64,000 nt of DNA from an uncultured Propionibacteriaceae bacterium (GCA_937965785.1 CALCKT010000043.1:1-64000), one strand, 5' to 3'. Shown: positions 7,532-15,965, numbered from the stretch's first letter. The notes: generated from the letters alone by a model not told the origin. Program-made: numbers and translations.

Positions 7532-9112
7532 GTGATCCACACCGAGGAGACGGAGCCGACCGGGACGCCCATGGGCGCGGTCACGTTTGTCGGCTTCGGA
7601 CCCGGGGACCCCGGGCTCATCACATGGGCAGGCGGTCGCGAGGTTGCAGGGGCCGATCTTCTCGTGGTCGATTCCCCGGGCATGGTGGAGGAGCTCGCCT
7701 CGGTTGGTATCGAACCCCTGGGTGAGGTCGTCCAGGTCGAGGCCGATGAGGTGGCCCAGTTGGTGGCTGCCGTCACCGACGGACGCTCCGTCGTGAGGCT
7801 CGTCGAGGGGGATTTCTTCACCGAGGCCGGGCATGTGGACGTTCTGCGGCGGCTCCTGGAGGGCAAACGAATCCGCACCCACCTGATTCCCGGGATCACG
7901 ACCTGGAACGCGGCCCTGACTTACGGGGCCGTTGCACCCACCTCGGTGATGGGTTTCTGCGACACCTCCATCGAGCTGCCCGGCAAGGACGGCTGGCCCA
8001 AACGCGGCACCGTGGTGATCCGCGCCACCGACGAGTCGATTTCCCAGGTGGTCGCCGAGGCCCGATCCGTCTACGGGGAGGCCGCCGAGGTGCTGGAATT
8101 GACCGGGCTCGGTGGCACCTCCCAGAAAACCCGCCTGACCACGTGGGGTGCTCTCGGATCCGAACCCTGCGGTGGGCCGCGGTTCCTGCTCTTTGGCCCC
8201 GGCATCGGTGACGTCGCGCGTGGCCGCGTCGACTGGTTCGAATCCAAACCGCTGTTCGACTGGAGCGTTCTCGTGCCGCGCACCAAGGACGAGGTCACGG
8301 AGCTGACCGACCATCTGGCCCGTTTCGGGGCCTCCACCGAGGTGGTGGCGACGATGTCCATCGAACCGCCCCGCACGGAGCAGGCCATGGAGAAGGCGGT
8401 TCGCGGCATCGTCGACGGGCGTTTCCTGTGGGTGGTTTTCACCTCCCAGCACGCGGTGCGGGCCATCGTCGAGAGGCTTGCGGAGTACGGCCTGGATTCG
8501 CGTGCCCTCTCCGGCATCCACCTGGCGGCGGTTGGCCGCGGCACGGTGGATGCCCTCGGCCGGGTCGGTCTCACCCCCGACCTGACACCGTTGGAGGGCG
8601 ACACCGCCCGCGACCTGGCGTTGGAGTTCCCCGCCTACGACGACCTGATCGACCCCATGGCGCGGGTGCTCGTACCGACCGCCGACGTGTCGGTGACGGA
8701 TCTGGTGCAGGGGCTGACGAACCTAGGCTGGGAGGTCGAGGAGGTCACCGCCTACCGCACGGTGCGGGCCGCCCCGCCGCCCGCCGAGGTCAGGGACCGC
8801 ATCAAAACCGGGTTGTTCGACGCGGTGGTGTTCACCTCGTCGTCGGCGGTGCGCAACATGATCGGCATCGCGGGCAAACCCCACACGACCTCCATCATCG
8901 CGGCCATCGGGCAGGCAACCGCCTCCACCTGCGAGATGCACGGCCTCAGGGTGGATGTGGTGGCGGATTCCCCGAGCTTCGAATCGGTGGCCGTCGGCCT
9001 GGCGCGCTTCGCGGACGAACGCCGCGCCGACCGGCTGGCGCAGGGACTGCCGGACACGAAACCCTCCCAGCGGCGACGCCGACGCCGCAGGGACCCCAAC
9101 CGGGGGTCTTGA
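7532..9112 (+). CDS. hemD: Actinobacterial HemD: SUMT-like domain fused to uroporphyrinogen-III synthase
   Basis: Makes uroporphyrinogen III from hydroxymethylbilane for heme and corrinoid synthesis. 526 residues. Residues about 15-245 have a tetrapyrrole methyltransferase fold (FVGFGPGDPGLIT); residues about 260-495 are uroporphyrinogen-III synthase, with FDWSVLVPRTKD, FTSQHAVRAIVE and FTSSSAVRN. A tail of seven consecutive arginines follows. The methyltransferase half looks degenerate: where active SUMT enzymes have a GDP..F..R loop it reads LVEGDFFTEAGHV. The architecture matches mycobacterial HemD. GTG 7532 has GGAG 7 nt upstream. Its TGA overlaps the next ATG (TGATG). No hemA, hemC or hemB is adjacent. 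Confidence 0.9.
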   Translation: MIHTEETEPTGTPMGAVTFVGFGPGDPGLITWAGGREVAGADLLVVDSPGMVEELASVGIEPLGEVVQVEADEVAQLVAAVTDGRSVVRLVEGDFFTEAGHVDVLRRLLEGKRIRTHLIPGITTWNAALTYGAVAPTSVMGFCDTSIELPGKDGWPKRGTVVIRATDESISQVVAEARSVYGEAAEVLELTGLGGTSQKTRLTTWGALGSEPCGGPRFLLFGPGIGDVARGRVDWFESKPLFDWSVLVPRTKDEVTELTDHLARFGASTEVVATMSIEPPRTEQAMEKAVRGIVDGRFLWVVFTSQHAVRAIVERLAEYGLDSRALSGIHLAAVGRGTVDALGRVGLTPDLTPLEGDTARDLALEFPAYDDLIDPMARVLVPTADVSVTDLVQGLTNLGWEVEEVTAYRTVRAAPPPAEVRDRIKTGLFDAVVFTSSSAVRNMIGIAGKPHTTSIIAAIGQATASTCEMHGLRVDVVADSPSFESVAVGLARFADERRADRLAQGLPDTKPSQRRRRRRRDPNRGS

Positions 9113-9771
9113 TGCAGCAGCGGCCGACGGTGGTTCACCTGATGCGGCACGGGCAGGTCCACAACCCCGAAGGGGTGCTGTACGGGAGACTGCCCGGTTT
9201 CGGGCTCTCTGAACTCGGCCACGAGATGGCCGCCCGGCTCGCCGGGTACTGGGACGGTGTCCCACTGACGCACCTGCGCTGTTCGCCGCTGCAACGGGCC
9301 AGGGAAACCCTCGCGCCCACCGCCGAACTGTTCCCGCAGCTCGAGGTGGTCATCGACGAGCGCGTCATCGAGGCCGCCAACGCCTTCGAGGGCAAGGTTT
9401 TCGGCGCCGACAACAAGGCCCTGCGCGATGTGCGCATGATCAGGCACGTGCTGAATCCGCTGCGCCCCAGCTGGGGTGAACCCTACCGGGAGATCGTGGC
9501 GCGGATGCGGGCCGCGCTGGCCGACGCCGCTGCCGCGGCCGGGCCGGGCGGGCAGGCGCTGGTGGTCAGCCATCAGCTGCCCATCGAGATGGCCCGCCGC
9601 GCCGCCGAGGGCAGGCCGCTGGCGCACGATCCGCGCCGCCGCCGCTGCACCTTGGTCTCCGTGACCTCCTTCACTTTCCGTGACGGTTTCGTCACCGCCG
9701 TCGACTACGCGGAACCCGCACGAGACCTGCTGCCCGCCAAACGGGGGCGGCGGTTCCGGGTCGGGACCTGA
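9112..9771 (+). CDS. Histidine phosphatase (phosphoglycerate mutase-like) family protein
   Basis: A 219-residue member of the branch-2-like histidine phosphatase superfamily. The phospho-acceptor motif LMRHGQVHN is at residues 8-16, the CSPLQRARET arginine motif is near residue 58 and the second catalytic histidine is in LVVSHQLPIEM. The basic C-terminus RRFRV is unusual. Its ATG overlaps the hemD stop by one base, so it is co-translated with hemD. A role in tetrapyrrole metabolism is not shown; the substrate is unknown. Confidence 0.88.
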   Translation: MQQRPTVVHLMRHGQVHNPEGVLYGRLPGFGLSELGHEMAARLAGYWDGVPLTHLRCSPLQRARETLAPTAELFPQLEVVIDERVIEAANAFEGKVFGADNKALRDVRMIRHVLNPLRPSWGEPYREIVARMRAALADAAAAAGPGGQALVVSHQLPIEMARRAAEGRPLAHDPRRRRCTLVSVTSFTFRDGFVTAVDYAEPARDLLPAKRGRRFRVGT

Positions 9772-9917
9772 GCATGTGGCCCGCACACGGGGCCTCTTGC
9801 CAGTTCCAGAGGGCGGGAGGGCACAATGGTGGTTTGTTTCCCCAATACCCGGAAGGAGCTGATGTGAGGGAATCCCGCACCACGCATCCCGCCGGGCGCG
9901 GGGGGAAGTGACCTGCG

Positions 9918-11366
9918 TTGTCCGACACATCCGCGTGGCTGATCAACCTGTTCGAGGAGCAGGGGCCGACGATGCACCGGCTGGCCGTGATGCTCGGCGC
10001 CGAGTCCGAGTCGGGTCATGTTCTGCGCACCTCCCTGCTCGGGTTGGCAAAACGTTCCAACCGGATCGTCGATCCGTCGGCCCGGGTGGAGTACCTGGCG
10101 GAACAGGTGGTGCACCAGGCCCGTTCCGTGCGGGGCCCGGGTGGGTCGTTGGAGCTGCTGGAGGTCGCCGATCCGCGGCAGGAGGAGATCCGGCGCGCCA
10201 TTGTCGCCCTGCCCGTCCGGCTGGCCGAGATCCTGCTGGTCTCCCACTACCTCTCCGTTTTCGGGCCGGAACTGGCCGGGATCATGCGGATGACGGTGCG
10301 GGGCTGCAACCAGCGGCTGGAGGAGGCCCTCGATGCGCTGCGCCGGGCCGTCGGTGAACCTGAACCGGTCAGCCTGCCCGGGGTGATCGAGTCGCTGTCG
10401 CAGGAGTTGACGGCTGCGCTGCGTTCCGCCGCGCGACTGGTCCAGGCACCCGGAACCGAAACCCTGGAGGAGGAGCTGCGATCCCTCAAGGGGGCGCGGG
10501 CCCCCGGTGTTCCGCTGCTGTTGGCGGTGCTGGCAGTGCTGCTTGTGCTGCTGGTGGTGATCTCCACGACCTGGCTTTTCGGGCGCGCCAACCAGTCGTC
10601 GATCGTGCCCACGCTCGTCGAATCGCCGCACTCCGTTCCACCGCAGTCGAGGGCCCTGCCCGCGCAGGTGCAGTCGGTCCCGGTGTACTACGTCGGCCGC
10701 CAGGACGGGAAACTGCACCGGGAGTTCCGCAACCTGGCGGCGTCGGGGGACCTGGTCTCGACGGTCGTGAACGCGATCCTCACGGTTGCCCCCCTGGATC
10801 CCGACTACAGCTCGGCCTGGAACCCCGGGAAGGTGATCGGAGTCAGCCGCGAGGGATCCGTGGTGACCGTCAACCTGTCCGCCGACGCCTTCCCCGACAA
10901 CACCAACGAAACAATGACGCAGCAGGCCATTGGCCAGGTCGTCCAGGCCGTCCACGAGGTCCTGGACGCCCCGGACCTGGAGGTCCGGTTCACTGCGAAC
11001 GGAACCACCCCGCCGCCCTCGTTCGCGGGCGGGCACCGGATCCAGGAGTCGTCGCTGCTGGCGAAGCTGTGGGTCAACAACCCCGGAAACGGTGCGCGGC
11101 TGGCGGCCGGGACCGTGACCTTTTCCGGTGTGGTGCAGCCGGATGCGGGACAACCCCGGGTGCTCGTCACCGACTCCAACGACACCCTGCTGACCTCGCT
11201 GTACGCCCAGACCGGGACGGAGGCGGACGCGGATGGCTGGCGTGAGTGGTCGGTGTCGCTGACCCTGGAGCCGGGTAGCTATCTGGTCCGGGTGGAGACC
11301 GAGTGGAGCGATGCTTCGGGAAACCAGCAGACGTCGCAGGAGACCCGCAGCATCACAGTCGGGTGA
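9918..11366 (+). CDS. Sigma-factor-like cytoplasmic domain, membrane helix, GerMN and Gmad2 ectodomains
   Basis: A 482-residue membrane protein with an unusual order. Residues 1-143 resemble an ECF sigma factor: a helical region-2-like part, then RQEEIRRAIVALPVRLAEIL and a helix-turn-helix-like MRMTVRGCNQRLEEALDALR that resembles region 4. One transmembrane helix spans about 197-219. Outside, residues about 254-366 look like a GerMN domain (VPVYYVG, ILTVAPLD, VTVNLSADAF). Residues about 388-480 look like the Gmad2 immunoglobulin-like domain (GTVTFSGVVQPD, EPGSYLVRVE). The start is TTG 9918, preceded by GGGGGAAG. It may be a membrane-tethered regulator or an envelope protein with a vestigial sigma part. 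Function not established. Confidence 0.75.
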   Translation: MSDTSAWLINLFEEQGPTMHRLAVMLGAESESGHVLRTSLLGLAKRSNRIVDPSARVEYLAEQVVHQARSVRGPGGSLELLEVADPRQEEIRRAIVALPVRLAEILLVSHYLSVFGPELAGIMRMTVRGCNQRLEEALDALRRAVGEPEPVSLPGVIESLSQELTAALRSAARLVQAPGTETLEEELRSLKGARAPGVPLLLAVLAVLLVLLVVISTTWLFGRANQSSIVPTLVESPHSVPPQSRALPAQVQSVPVYYVGRQDGKLHREFRNLAASGDLVSTVVNAILTVAPLDPDYSSAWNPGKVIGVSREGSVVTVNLSADAFPDNTNETMTQQAIGQVVQAVHEVLDAPDLEVRFTANGTTPPPSFAGGHRIQESSLLAKLWVNNPGNGARLAAGTVTFSGVVQPDAGQPRVLVTDSNDTLLTSLYAQTGTEADADGWREWSVSLTLEPGSYLVRVETEWSDASGNQQTSQETRSITVG

Positions 11367-11396
11367 TCGCCCCGCGGCCTTCCGGCGCCGGTCTCC

Positions 11397-12155
11397 TCAG
11401 CGGGATGTGACCCAACCGGCCACCTTGGACGTCCAGCTGGCAGGCATCAAGCGGGTGGCCTCCGCCAGGATCGTGTTGCCCACCCCGTCGACGACGTAGG
11501 GACGGTGACGGCGCAACGCCCGGAAAGTGCTGCCCACCACCTGATCGACGCTGCGGCGCTGCCGCATCACATGGTTGTTGCCGGCGGCGGAGAAGAAACT
11601 GGTCTCGGTGGGGCCGGGGCACACGGCCAACACCCGCACGCCGCTGTCGTGCAGCTCCGCCCACAACCCGATCGACAGGCGCAGCACGTAGGCCTTCGTC
11701 GCGGCGTAGGTGGAGAACCCGGGGATCGGCTGGAAGGCGCCAGTGCTCGCGATGTTGATGACCGCCCCGCGGCCCCGCTGCTTCATGCCCGTCAGGGCGA
11801 CGCGGGTCAATTCGGTCAGGGCCACCACGTTCAGTTCAACTTCGTCGGCGATGCGTTTCGGCAGCAGGTCGGTGAAGTCGCCGATCGACCCGAAACCCGC
11901 GTTGTTGACCAAGGTGTGGATCTCGCGGGAGGCGAGGTCGGCGGTCAGCACGGCCCGGGCGCCGCGGTTGGTGAGGTCGCAGGGCCAGGTCTCCGCCTGG
12001 ACGCGATGCGTGGCGCGCAGTTCGGAAGCGAGCTTCTCCAGTTTGTCGGTGCTGCGGGCCACCAGGATCAGGTTCGCTCCCTGCCGCGCGAGTTCCTGCG
12101 CGAAACCGGCCCCGAGCCCACCCGAGGCCCCCGTCACAACTGCCCAACCTGTCAT
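11397..12155 (-). CDS. Short-chain dehydrogenase/reductase
   Basis: A 252-residue classical SDR. The NAD(P)-binding motif TGASGGLG is at residues 8-15, NNAGFG is near residue 87, and the Ser-Tyr-Lys catalytic set is IASTGAF...YAATK near residues 137-154. PGPTET follows the active site. The DltE-like sequence does not reveal the substrate. AGTCTA on the plus strand (12163-12168) gives a TAGACT -10 ending 7 nt before the ATG with no Shine-Dalgarno, so it is probably leaderless. It converges on the sigma-like gene with a 30-bp gap. Confidence 0.88.
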   Translation of the reverse strand: MTGWAVVTGASGGLGAGFAQELARQGANLILVARSTDKLEKLASELRATHRVQAETWPCDLTNRGARAVLTADLASREIHTLVNNAGFGSIGDFTDLLPKRIADEVELNVVALTELTRVALTGMKQRGRGAVINIASTGAFQPIPGFSTYAATKAYVLRLSIGLWAELHDSGVRVLAVCPGPTETSFFSAAGNNHVMRQRRSVDQVVGSTFRALRRHRPYVVDGVGNTILAEATRLMPASWTSKVAGWVTSR

Positions 12156-12162
12156 GTGGGGA

Positions 12163-12168
12163 AGTCTA
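12163..12168 (-). promoter_or_regulatory. -10 hexamer of leaderless SDR promoter
   Basis: TAGACT on the minus strand, 7 nt from the ATG at 12155. Confidence 0.5.
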
Positions 12169-12295
12169 GGGGGTCAGAGACCAGGCAGGTGCCTCAGCTA
12201 CGCAGCGCCACTGACAATCGGATTGCTGAGATTGCCTGAACCGACTCGGGATGCTTTCTCTCGAAGCTGCTTGAGCCGACCTGTGTTTCTCTTTC

Positions 12296-12436
12296 TGAAG
12301 TTGGTTGAGCCGGCCTGCTCGCTCGGCGAGCTGGTCGTGTCGAAACCATGATGACTGGGGTCTGGGTCTGCTTACCGGGTGTCGGGGGTTTCGACTCGGG
12401 TCGCTCGTTCCTCGCGACCCGGCTCAACCGGCTTGG
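12296..12436. repeat. Palindromic element family 1 (copy 2)
   Basis: Left arm 12296-12350, spacer about 36 bp, right arm 12387-12434 (GGTTTCGACTCGGGTCGC to CGGCTCAACCGGCTT). The left arm is itself partly self-complementary (GCTCGCTCGGCGAGC). A stray half-arm lies at 12261-12280. The 12156-12644 interval holds only these repeats and the mtr promoter. Confidence 0.85.
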
Positions 12437-12441
12437 GGAGA

Positions 12442-12586
12442 TGAAAGTTGGTTGAGCCGACCTGCTCGCTCGGCGAGCTGGTCGTGTCGAAACCATGCCG
12501 TGGGTGTTCGGGGTTGTTTTGGTTGCGGGGTGGTTTTGATTCGGGGCGCTCCTTTCTCGCGACCCGGCTCAACCGGATTCGGGGAA
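12442..12586. repeat. Palindromic element family 1 (copy 3, tandem with copy 2)
   Basis: Starts 6 bp after copy 2 in the same orientation. Its left arm (12444-12496) is identical to that of copy 2 over more than 40 bp except for one base. The right arm (about 12530-12580) is more diverged. The spacers of copies 2 and 3 are related but not identical. Confidence 0.85.
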
Positions 12587-12644
12587 GGGGCACTCGTGTG
12601 TTGGTTCAAGGACGGGATTGGGTGACGCATGACAAGATGGGGCC

Positions 12645-14054
12645 ATGCAGCATTTCGACATTGCCGTTATCGGATCCGGTTCTGGCAACTCCATCATCGA
12701 CGAGCGTTTCTCCCACCTGGACGTCGCCCTGATCGAGGACGGCCCAGTCTTCGGCGGCACCTGCCTGAACCGGGGCTGCATCCCCACCAAGATGTTCGTG
12801 GTGGCCTCCGAGAATGCCCGGATACCCGGGCACGCCGCCCGGCTCGGGGTGGACCTGGAGTTCAAGGGAGCCGACTGGCCAGCCATCCGCGACCGGGTCT
12901 TCGGCCGCATCGACCCGATCTCGCAGGCCGGACGCGAGTGGCGTCGCAAGGGGAGTGGGGTGACCCTGTTCGAGGGGCACGCCAGCTTCGTCGACGCCCA
13001 CACCCTCCTGGTCGGTGACGAGCAGATCAGCGCTGACCAGATCGTCATCGCCACCGGGTCGCGACCCCGGCCGCTGCCGGTGGCGATCCCGGAGGGACTG
13101 CGGTCGCGGTTCCACACCTCCGACGACGTGATGCGCATGGACGAGCTGCCCCGCCGGCTCGTCGTGCTCGGTGGCGGATTCGTGGCCTGCGAGTTCGCGC
13201 AGATCTTCGCGGGTCTCGGGTCGCAGGTGACGCAGATCAACCGATCCGAGGTGGTGCTGCGCGGCGAGGACCGGGAGATCTCGGAGGCGTTCAAACGGGA
13301 ACACGCCAAGCTGGTCAACCTGATCCTCAACCAGAGCATCGCGGAGGTCGCCACCGGTCCTGACGGCGAGGTGCTGGTCATCACCACCGACCGCAACGGC
13401 GTCGAGTACGAGTACCTGACCGACGCGGTGCTGGTGGCCACGGGTCGCGTCCGCAACTCCGACTCCCTCAACCTGGCCGCCGCCGGGATCAAGGTGGGGG
13501 CGGGCGGGCAGATCCGCGTCGACAAGCACCAACGCACCAGCCAGCCGCACATCTGGGCGCTCGGTGATGTGTCCTCGGACTGGCTGCTCAAGCACGTGGC
13601 GAACGCGGAGGCCCGCACCGTCGCCGCGAACCTTCTCATCGAAGGAGGCGAACTGGTGGCCACCGACCACCGCTACGTCCCTCACGCCGTGTTCACCGAA
13701 CCGCAGATCGCTGCCGTCGGTGCCACCGAGGAGCAGCTGCAGGAATGGGGCACCCCCTACGTGGAGTTCAAGCAGCATTACGCGGATGTCGCGTTCGGCT
13801 GGGCGCTGGAGGACGAGGGGCATTTCGTGAAACTGCTGGCCGATCCGCGCACCTGGCATCTCCTCGGTGCCCACATCATCGGTCCCCAGGCGGCCACCCT
13901 GATCCAGCCGATGATCCAGGCCATGAGTTTCGGCCAGACGGTGCAGGAACTGGCCCGCGGCCAGTACTGGATCCATCCCGCGCTGCCCGAGGTGCTGGAG
14001 AACGCCCTCCTCGGCCTGCTGAAGGCACCCCGGCCGAAGGAACTCGACGCCTGA
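12645..14054 (+). CDS. mtr: Mycothione reductase
   Basis: Keeps mycothiol reduced by NADPH-dependent reduction of mycothione (mycothiol disulfide). The 469-residue flavoprotein disulfide reductase has FAD motif IGSGSGN, redox cysteines Cys40 and Cys45 in GTCLNRGCIPTKM, NADPH motif VVLGGGFVACEFA, second FAD motif HIWALGDV and the C-terminal catalytic histidine in YWIHPALPEVLEN. The NSIIDERF stretch after the FAD motif is typical of mycothione reductase rather than lipoamide dehydrogenase. GACAAGAT ends 6 nt before the ATG, a possible leaderless -10. mshD at 35 kb supports mycothiol use. Confidence 0.93.
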   Translation: MQHFDIAVIGSGSGNSIIDERFSHLDVALIEDGPVFGGTCLNRGCIPTKMFVVASENARIPGHAARLGVDLEFKGADWPAIRDRVFGRIDPISQAGREWRRKGSGVTLFEGHASFVDAHTLLVGDEQISADQIVIATGSRPRPLPVAIPEGLRSRFHTSDDVMRMDELPRRLVVLGGGFVACEFAQIFAGLGSQVTQINRSEVVLRGEDREISEAFKREHAKLVNLILNQSIAEVATGPDGEVLVITTDRNGVEYEYLTDAVLVATGRVRNSDSLNLAAAGIKVGAGGQIRVDKHQRTSQPHIWALGDVSSDWLLKHVANAEARTVAANLLIEGGELVATDHRYVPHAVFTEPQIAAVGATEEQLQEWGTPYVEFKQHYADVAFGWALEDEGHFVKLLADPRTWHLLGAHIIGPQAATLIQPMIQAMSFGQTVQELARGQYWIHPALPEVLENALLGLLKAPRPKELDA

Positions 14055-14092
14055 AACCGCGTGCCCTGACCGAACCCGCGTCCTGACCGATC

Positions 14093-14221
14093 CGGTTTGC
14101 TGGCCTTGTTCCTGGTTTGCTGGCCCTAGTCCTTGTTTGCTGGGCCTATTGTCGTCTGCTGGCCTCACAGCGCAGGCAAACGTGAACAAGGCCAGCAAAA
14201 GACAGGTAAGGCCAGCAAACC
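14093..14221. repeat. Palindromic element family 2 (copy 1)
   Basis: Three direct units of TTTGCTGGSCY (14095, 14115 and 14135 regions) are followed by inverted units ACAAGGCCAGCAAAA and TAAGGCCAGCAAACC. The central part carries a 33-bp segment found identically but inverted at 37.35 kb. It lies immediately 3' of mtr. Confidence 0.8.
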
Positions 14222-14223
14222 AG

Positions 14224-14397
14224 CTCGGAGGCGGGCTTCTGGATGTGGTGCGGCGGACCAGGTCCACCATCCTGATCAGCACATCCACCGATCACGACGA
14301 CTTCACCCGGGCCCCAAGGAAGCCAGGTGGGAACCGGTCCATGGCCCTTTGGAGTGATCCGGCGCGGGCGGAGGACTGCCTGGGCCACCTGGGCTAA
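14224..14397 (+). pseudogene. Possible C-terminal gene remnant (DUF2750-like?)
   Basis: From the end of the repeat an open frame runs to TAA 14395-14397. It reads like a protein C-terminus (STILISTSTDHDDF ... SMALWSDPARAEDCL) but lacks its own start; the repeat appears to have replaced the 5' part. The ALWSDPARAE stretch loosely resembles the lplWp..fA pattern of DUF2750 proteins. This rests on short similarity judged by eye. Confidence 0.25.
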
Positions 14398-14399
14398 GG

Positions 14400-14798
14400 T
14401 TAGTTTCCCGGGACGATGGTTCGGGATCCTATGGGTTTTTCCGTCAGCACGATCAGCGTTTGTTCTTGTTCCGGGCCCTTCCATGATTCCGGTGCTTCCG
14501 GCAGGAGGCCCTGGAACACGGTGATGCTGATTCGCGAGTCATCTTCTTCCAGCGCGTAACGGTATTTGAAAGCCACATCCGTTTCACCCGTGAAGTGGAC
14601 CAGCAGGCACCTGCTGGACAAGACTTCATATCGATCCCACTTCACCACTTTGTTGTCCCGCCAAGGATGGTAGTCATTCCCAACGTGCTTCAGCGAGCCG
14701 TCGGGTAGGCATCTGGTGTCCGGCGTCATCGGATGCGGTGCACAGCCGGCGACGCCCAGCGTAAACAACAGAAGTGCCGTGCCCAGTATTCTGGCCAT
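14400..14798 (-). CDS. Small lipoprotein of unknown function
   Basis: A 132-residue secreted lipoprotein. MARILGTALLLFTLGVAGC has a short n-region, a hydrophobic core and a lipobox VAGC with the acylated Cys at residue 19. The mature part has two further cysteines (in DTRCLPDG and SSRCLLVHF) that could form a disulfide, and beta-rich segments. No family was recognised. An upstream extension to 14864 would place extra residues before a perfect signal peptide, so ATG 14798 was chosen. It lies 75 bp downstream of the protease gene on the same strand in a lower-GC patch. Confidence 0.7.
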   Translation of the reverse strand: MARILGTALLLFTLGVAGCAPHPMTPDTRCLPDGSLKHVGNDYHPWRDNKVVKWDRYEVLSSRCLLVHFTGETDVAFKYRYALEEDDSRISITVFQGLLPEAPESWKGPEQEQTLIVLTEKPIGSRTIVPGN

Positions 14799-14873
14799 GA
14801 GGGATCCAAGTCTATTGTCCGTAGTTGAGCAGGACAAAAATATTGGGGTGATTCGGAGCCGCATAGAGATTGG

Positions 14874-15806
14874 TCATGCGCACTTCGTGTACGGGTTGAA
14901 AGGAGGGCCCGCGCATCGCGAGGTCACGGCCCATGTGTAACCAAGGTTTTCGTCGATACGGTCCTTGAGCCAAGGACCTCCCGAGGAGCCCTCGTTCATT
15001 TTGCACGCTTGAACCGCATCCGAACTGAAGAGTACCGAATTGGCTGGCCCATCGCAGTAGTAGGGGATTTCCCCATCGAATGGATGATTCGCTGGATATC
15101 CCCAGATGCGGTTATTAGGCCAGCTGTTACCGTGCCCGCCGATGAGACCGTTCCCGCCCACGGTCTGTACGATGGAGCGTCCATTCTTCCGTTCAAGGGT
15201 GACAAATGCTTGATCTAAGCGGTAGTCGCCACTCTTGGCCCAGCCGACGAAGGTGACCGAGTGTATTGCCCTCCAGGCTCCGTGTGGCGCCGAACCCTTG
15301 TAATACGAGGGGATAAAAATAATGTTCCTGTACCAAGTTCTGTCGTTCCCGGCGTGTACGCAATGACCTGCGGTGATGACCTTCACGCCTCCTTTGCCGT
15401 TCGTTGCCGAGGCCGTACAGTTGCCGTTGCCTTCCGGGGTGGTGAAGAACAGCCGACCGATGGTGCTCGGCACCGTTGCCGAGAGTGTACCCTCACCGGA
15501 GCCTTCCGGGGCAACAGGTTCCGAAATGATGGTCTCTTGGTTTTCTTCCTCGGCAGGCGCGGTGGATTCTCGTTTGGCCTCGGCCGGGTCCATGGTTGGC
15601 ATGTCCAGCGGCGCGGCGGATTCCAAGCGTTCTCGGGTCCAGTACTCTTCCACCCCCGTCTCGTGTGAGAGATCCCTTCCGATCGGTTCTGTTGCCTCCT
15701 CAGCGTCTTGACCTTCATCGGCGAAAACCGGGGTGGCTGACATGGTTCCCAAACTCAGAATGGCCACCAGAGCCAGAATCAACCGGAGGGATTGTTTTGC
15801 GATCAT
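14874..15806 (-). CDS. Secreted trypsin-like serine protease (S1 family)
   Basis: A 310-residue exported protease. The signal peptide MIAKQSLRLILALVAILSLG is followed by an acidic pro-region (about residues 30-100). The catalytic triad is visible: His in VITAGHCVH, Asp probably in YRLDQAFVTL and Ser in NEGSSGGPWL. Cysteines flank the His and Ser motifs as in glutamyl-endopeptidase-like and trypsin-like enzymes. ATG 15806 has AGGAGG 8-9 nt upstream. The longer in-frame start at 15938 is excluded because it overlaps the -10 of a good promoter. GC is visibly below the neighbours, suggesting transfer. Confidence 0.88.
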   Translation of the reverse strand: MIAKQSLRLILALVAILSLGTMSATPVFADEGQDAEEATEPIGRDLSHETGVEEYWTRERLESAAPLDMPTMDPAEAKRESTAPAEEENQETIISEPVAPEGSGEGTLSATVPSTIGRLFFTTPEGNGNCTASATNGKGGVKVITAGHCVHAGNDRTWYRNIIFIPSYYKGSAPHGAWRAIHSVTFVGWAKSGDYRLDQAFVTLERKNGRSIVQTVGGNGLIGGHGNSWPNNRIWGYPANHPFDGEIPYYCDGPANSVLFSSDAVQACKMNEGSSGGPWLKDRIDENLGYTWAVTSRCAGPPFNPYTKCA

Positions 15807-15936
15807 GTTTCTGAGCCTCCTATGCCTTGGAGCAACCGAGAAGCATTCCTCCGGTCCGACCGCAGACCCTGGGGAGCTCGTCCGTGAGACTCCGGTGTCC
15901 AGTGTGGATGTCAGAGGTTGCCTTGCCCGGTGAGGC

Positions 15937-15965
15937 ATTGTAACTCCTTGGGGTGTGTTTCACAA
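15937..15965 (-). promoter_or_regulatory. Sigma-70-type promoter of the protease gene
   Basis: On the minus strand TTGTGA (15960-15965) and TACAAT (15937-15942) are separated by exactly 17 bp, a near-consensus promoter. The message would have a leader of about 125 nt before the AGGAGG and ATG at 15806. Confidence 0.65.

Noticed and set aside
12296..12586. Two long direct repeats considered as a CRISPR-like array
   Set aside because: Only two copies, each an inverted-repeat element with arms longer than CRISPR repeats, and the same element is dispersed elsewhere. No cas genes.
14874..15938. Longer protease start at 15938
   Set aside because: The ATG overlaps the -10 of a near-consensus promoter, and the 44 extra residues precede a complete signal peptide with its own AGGAGG.
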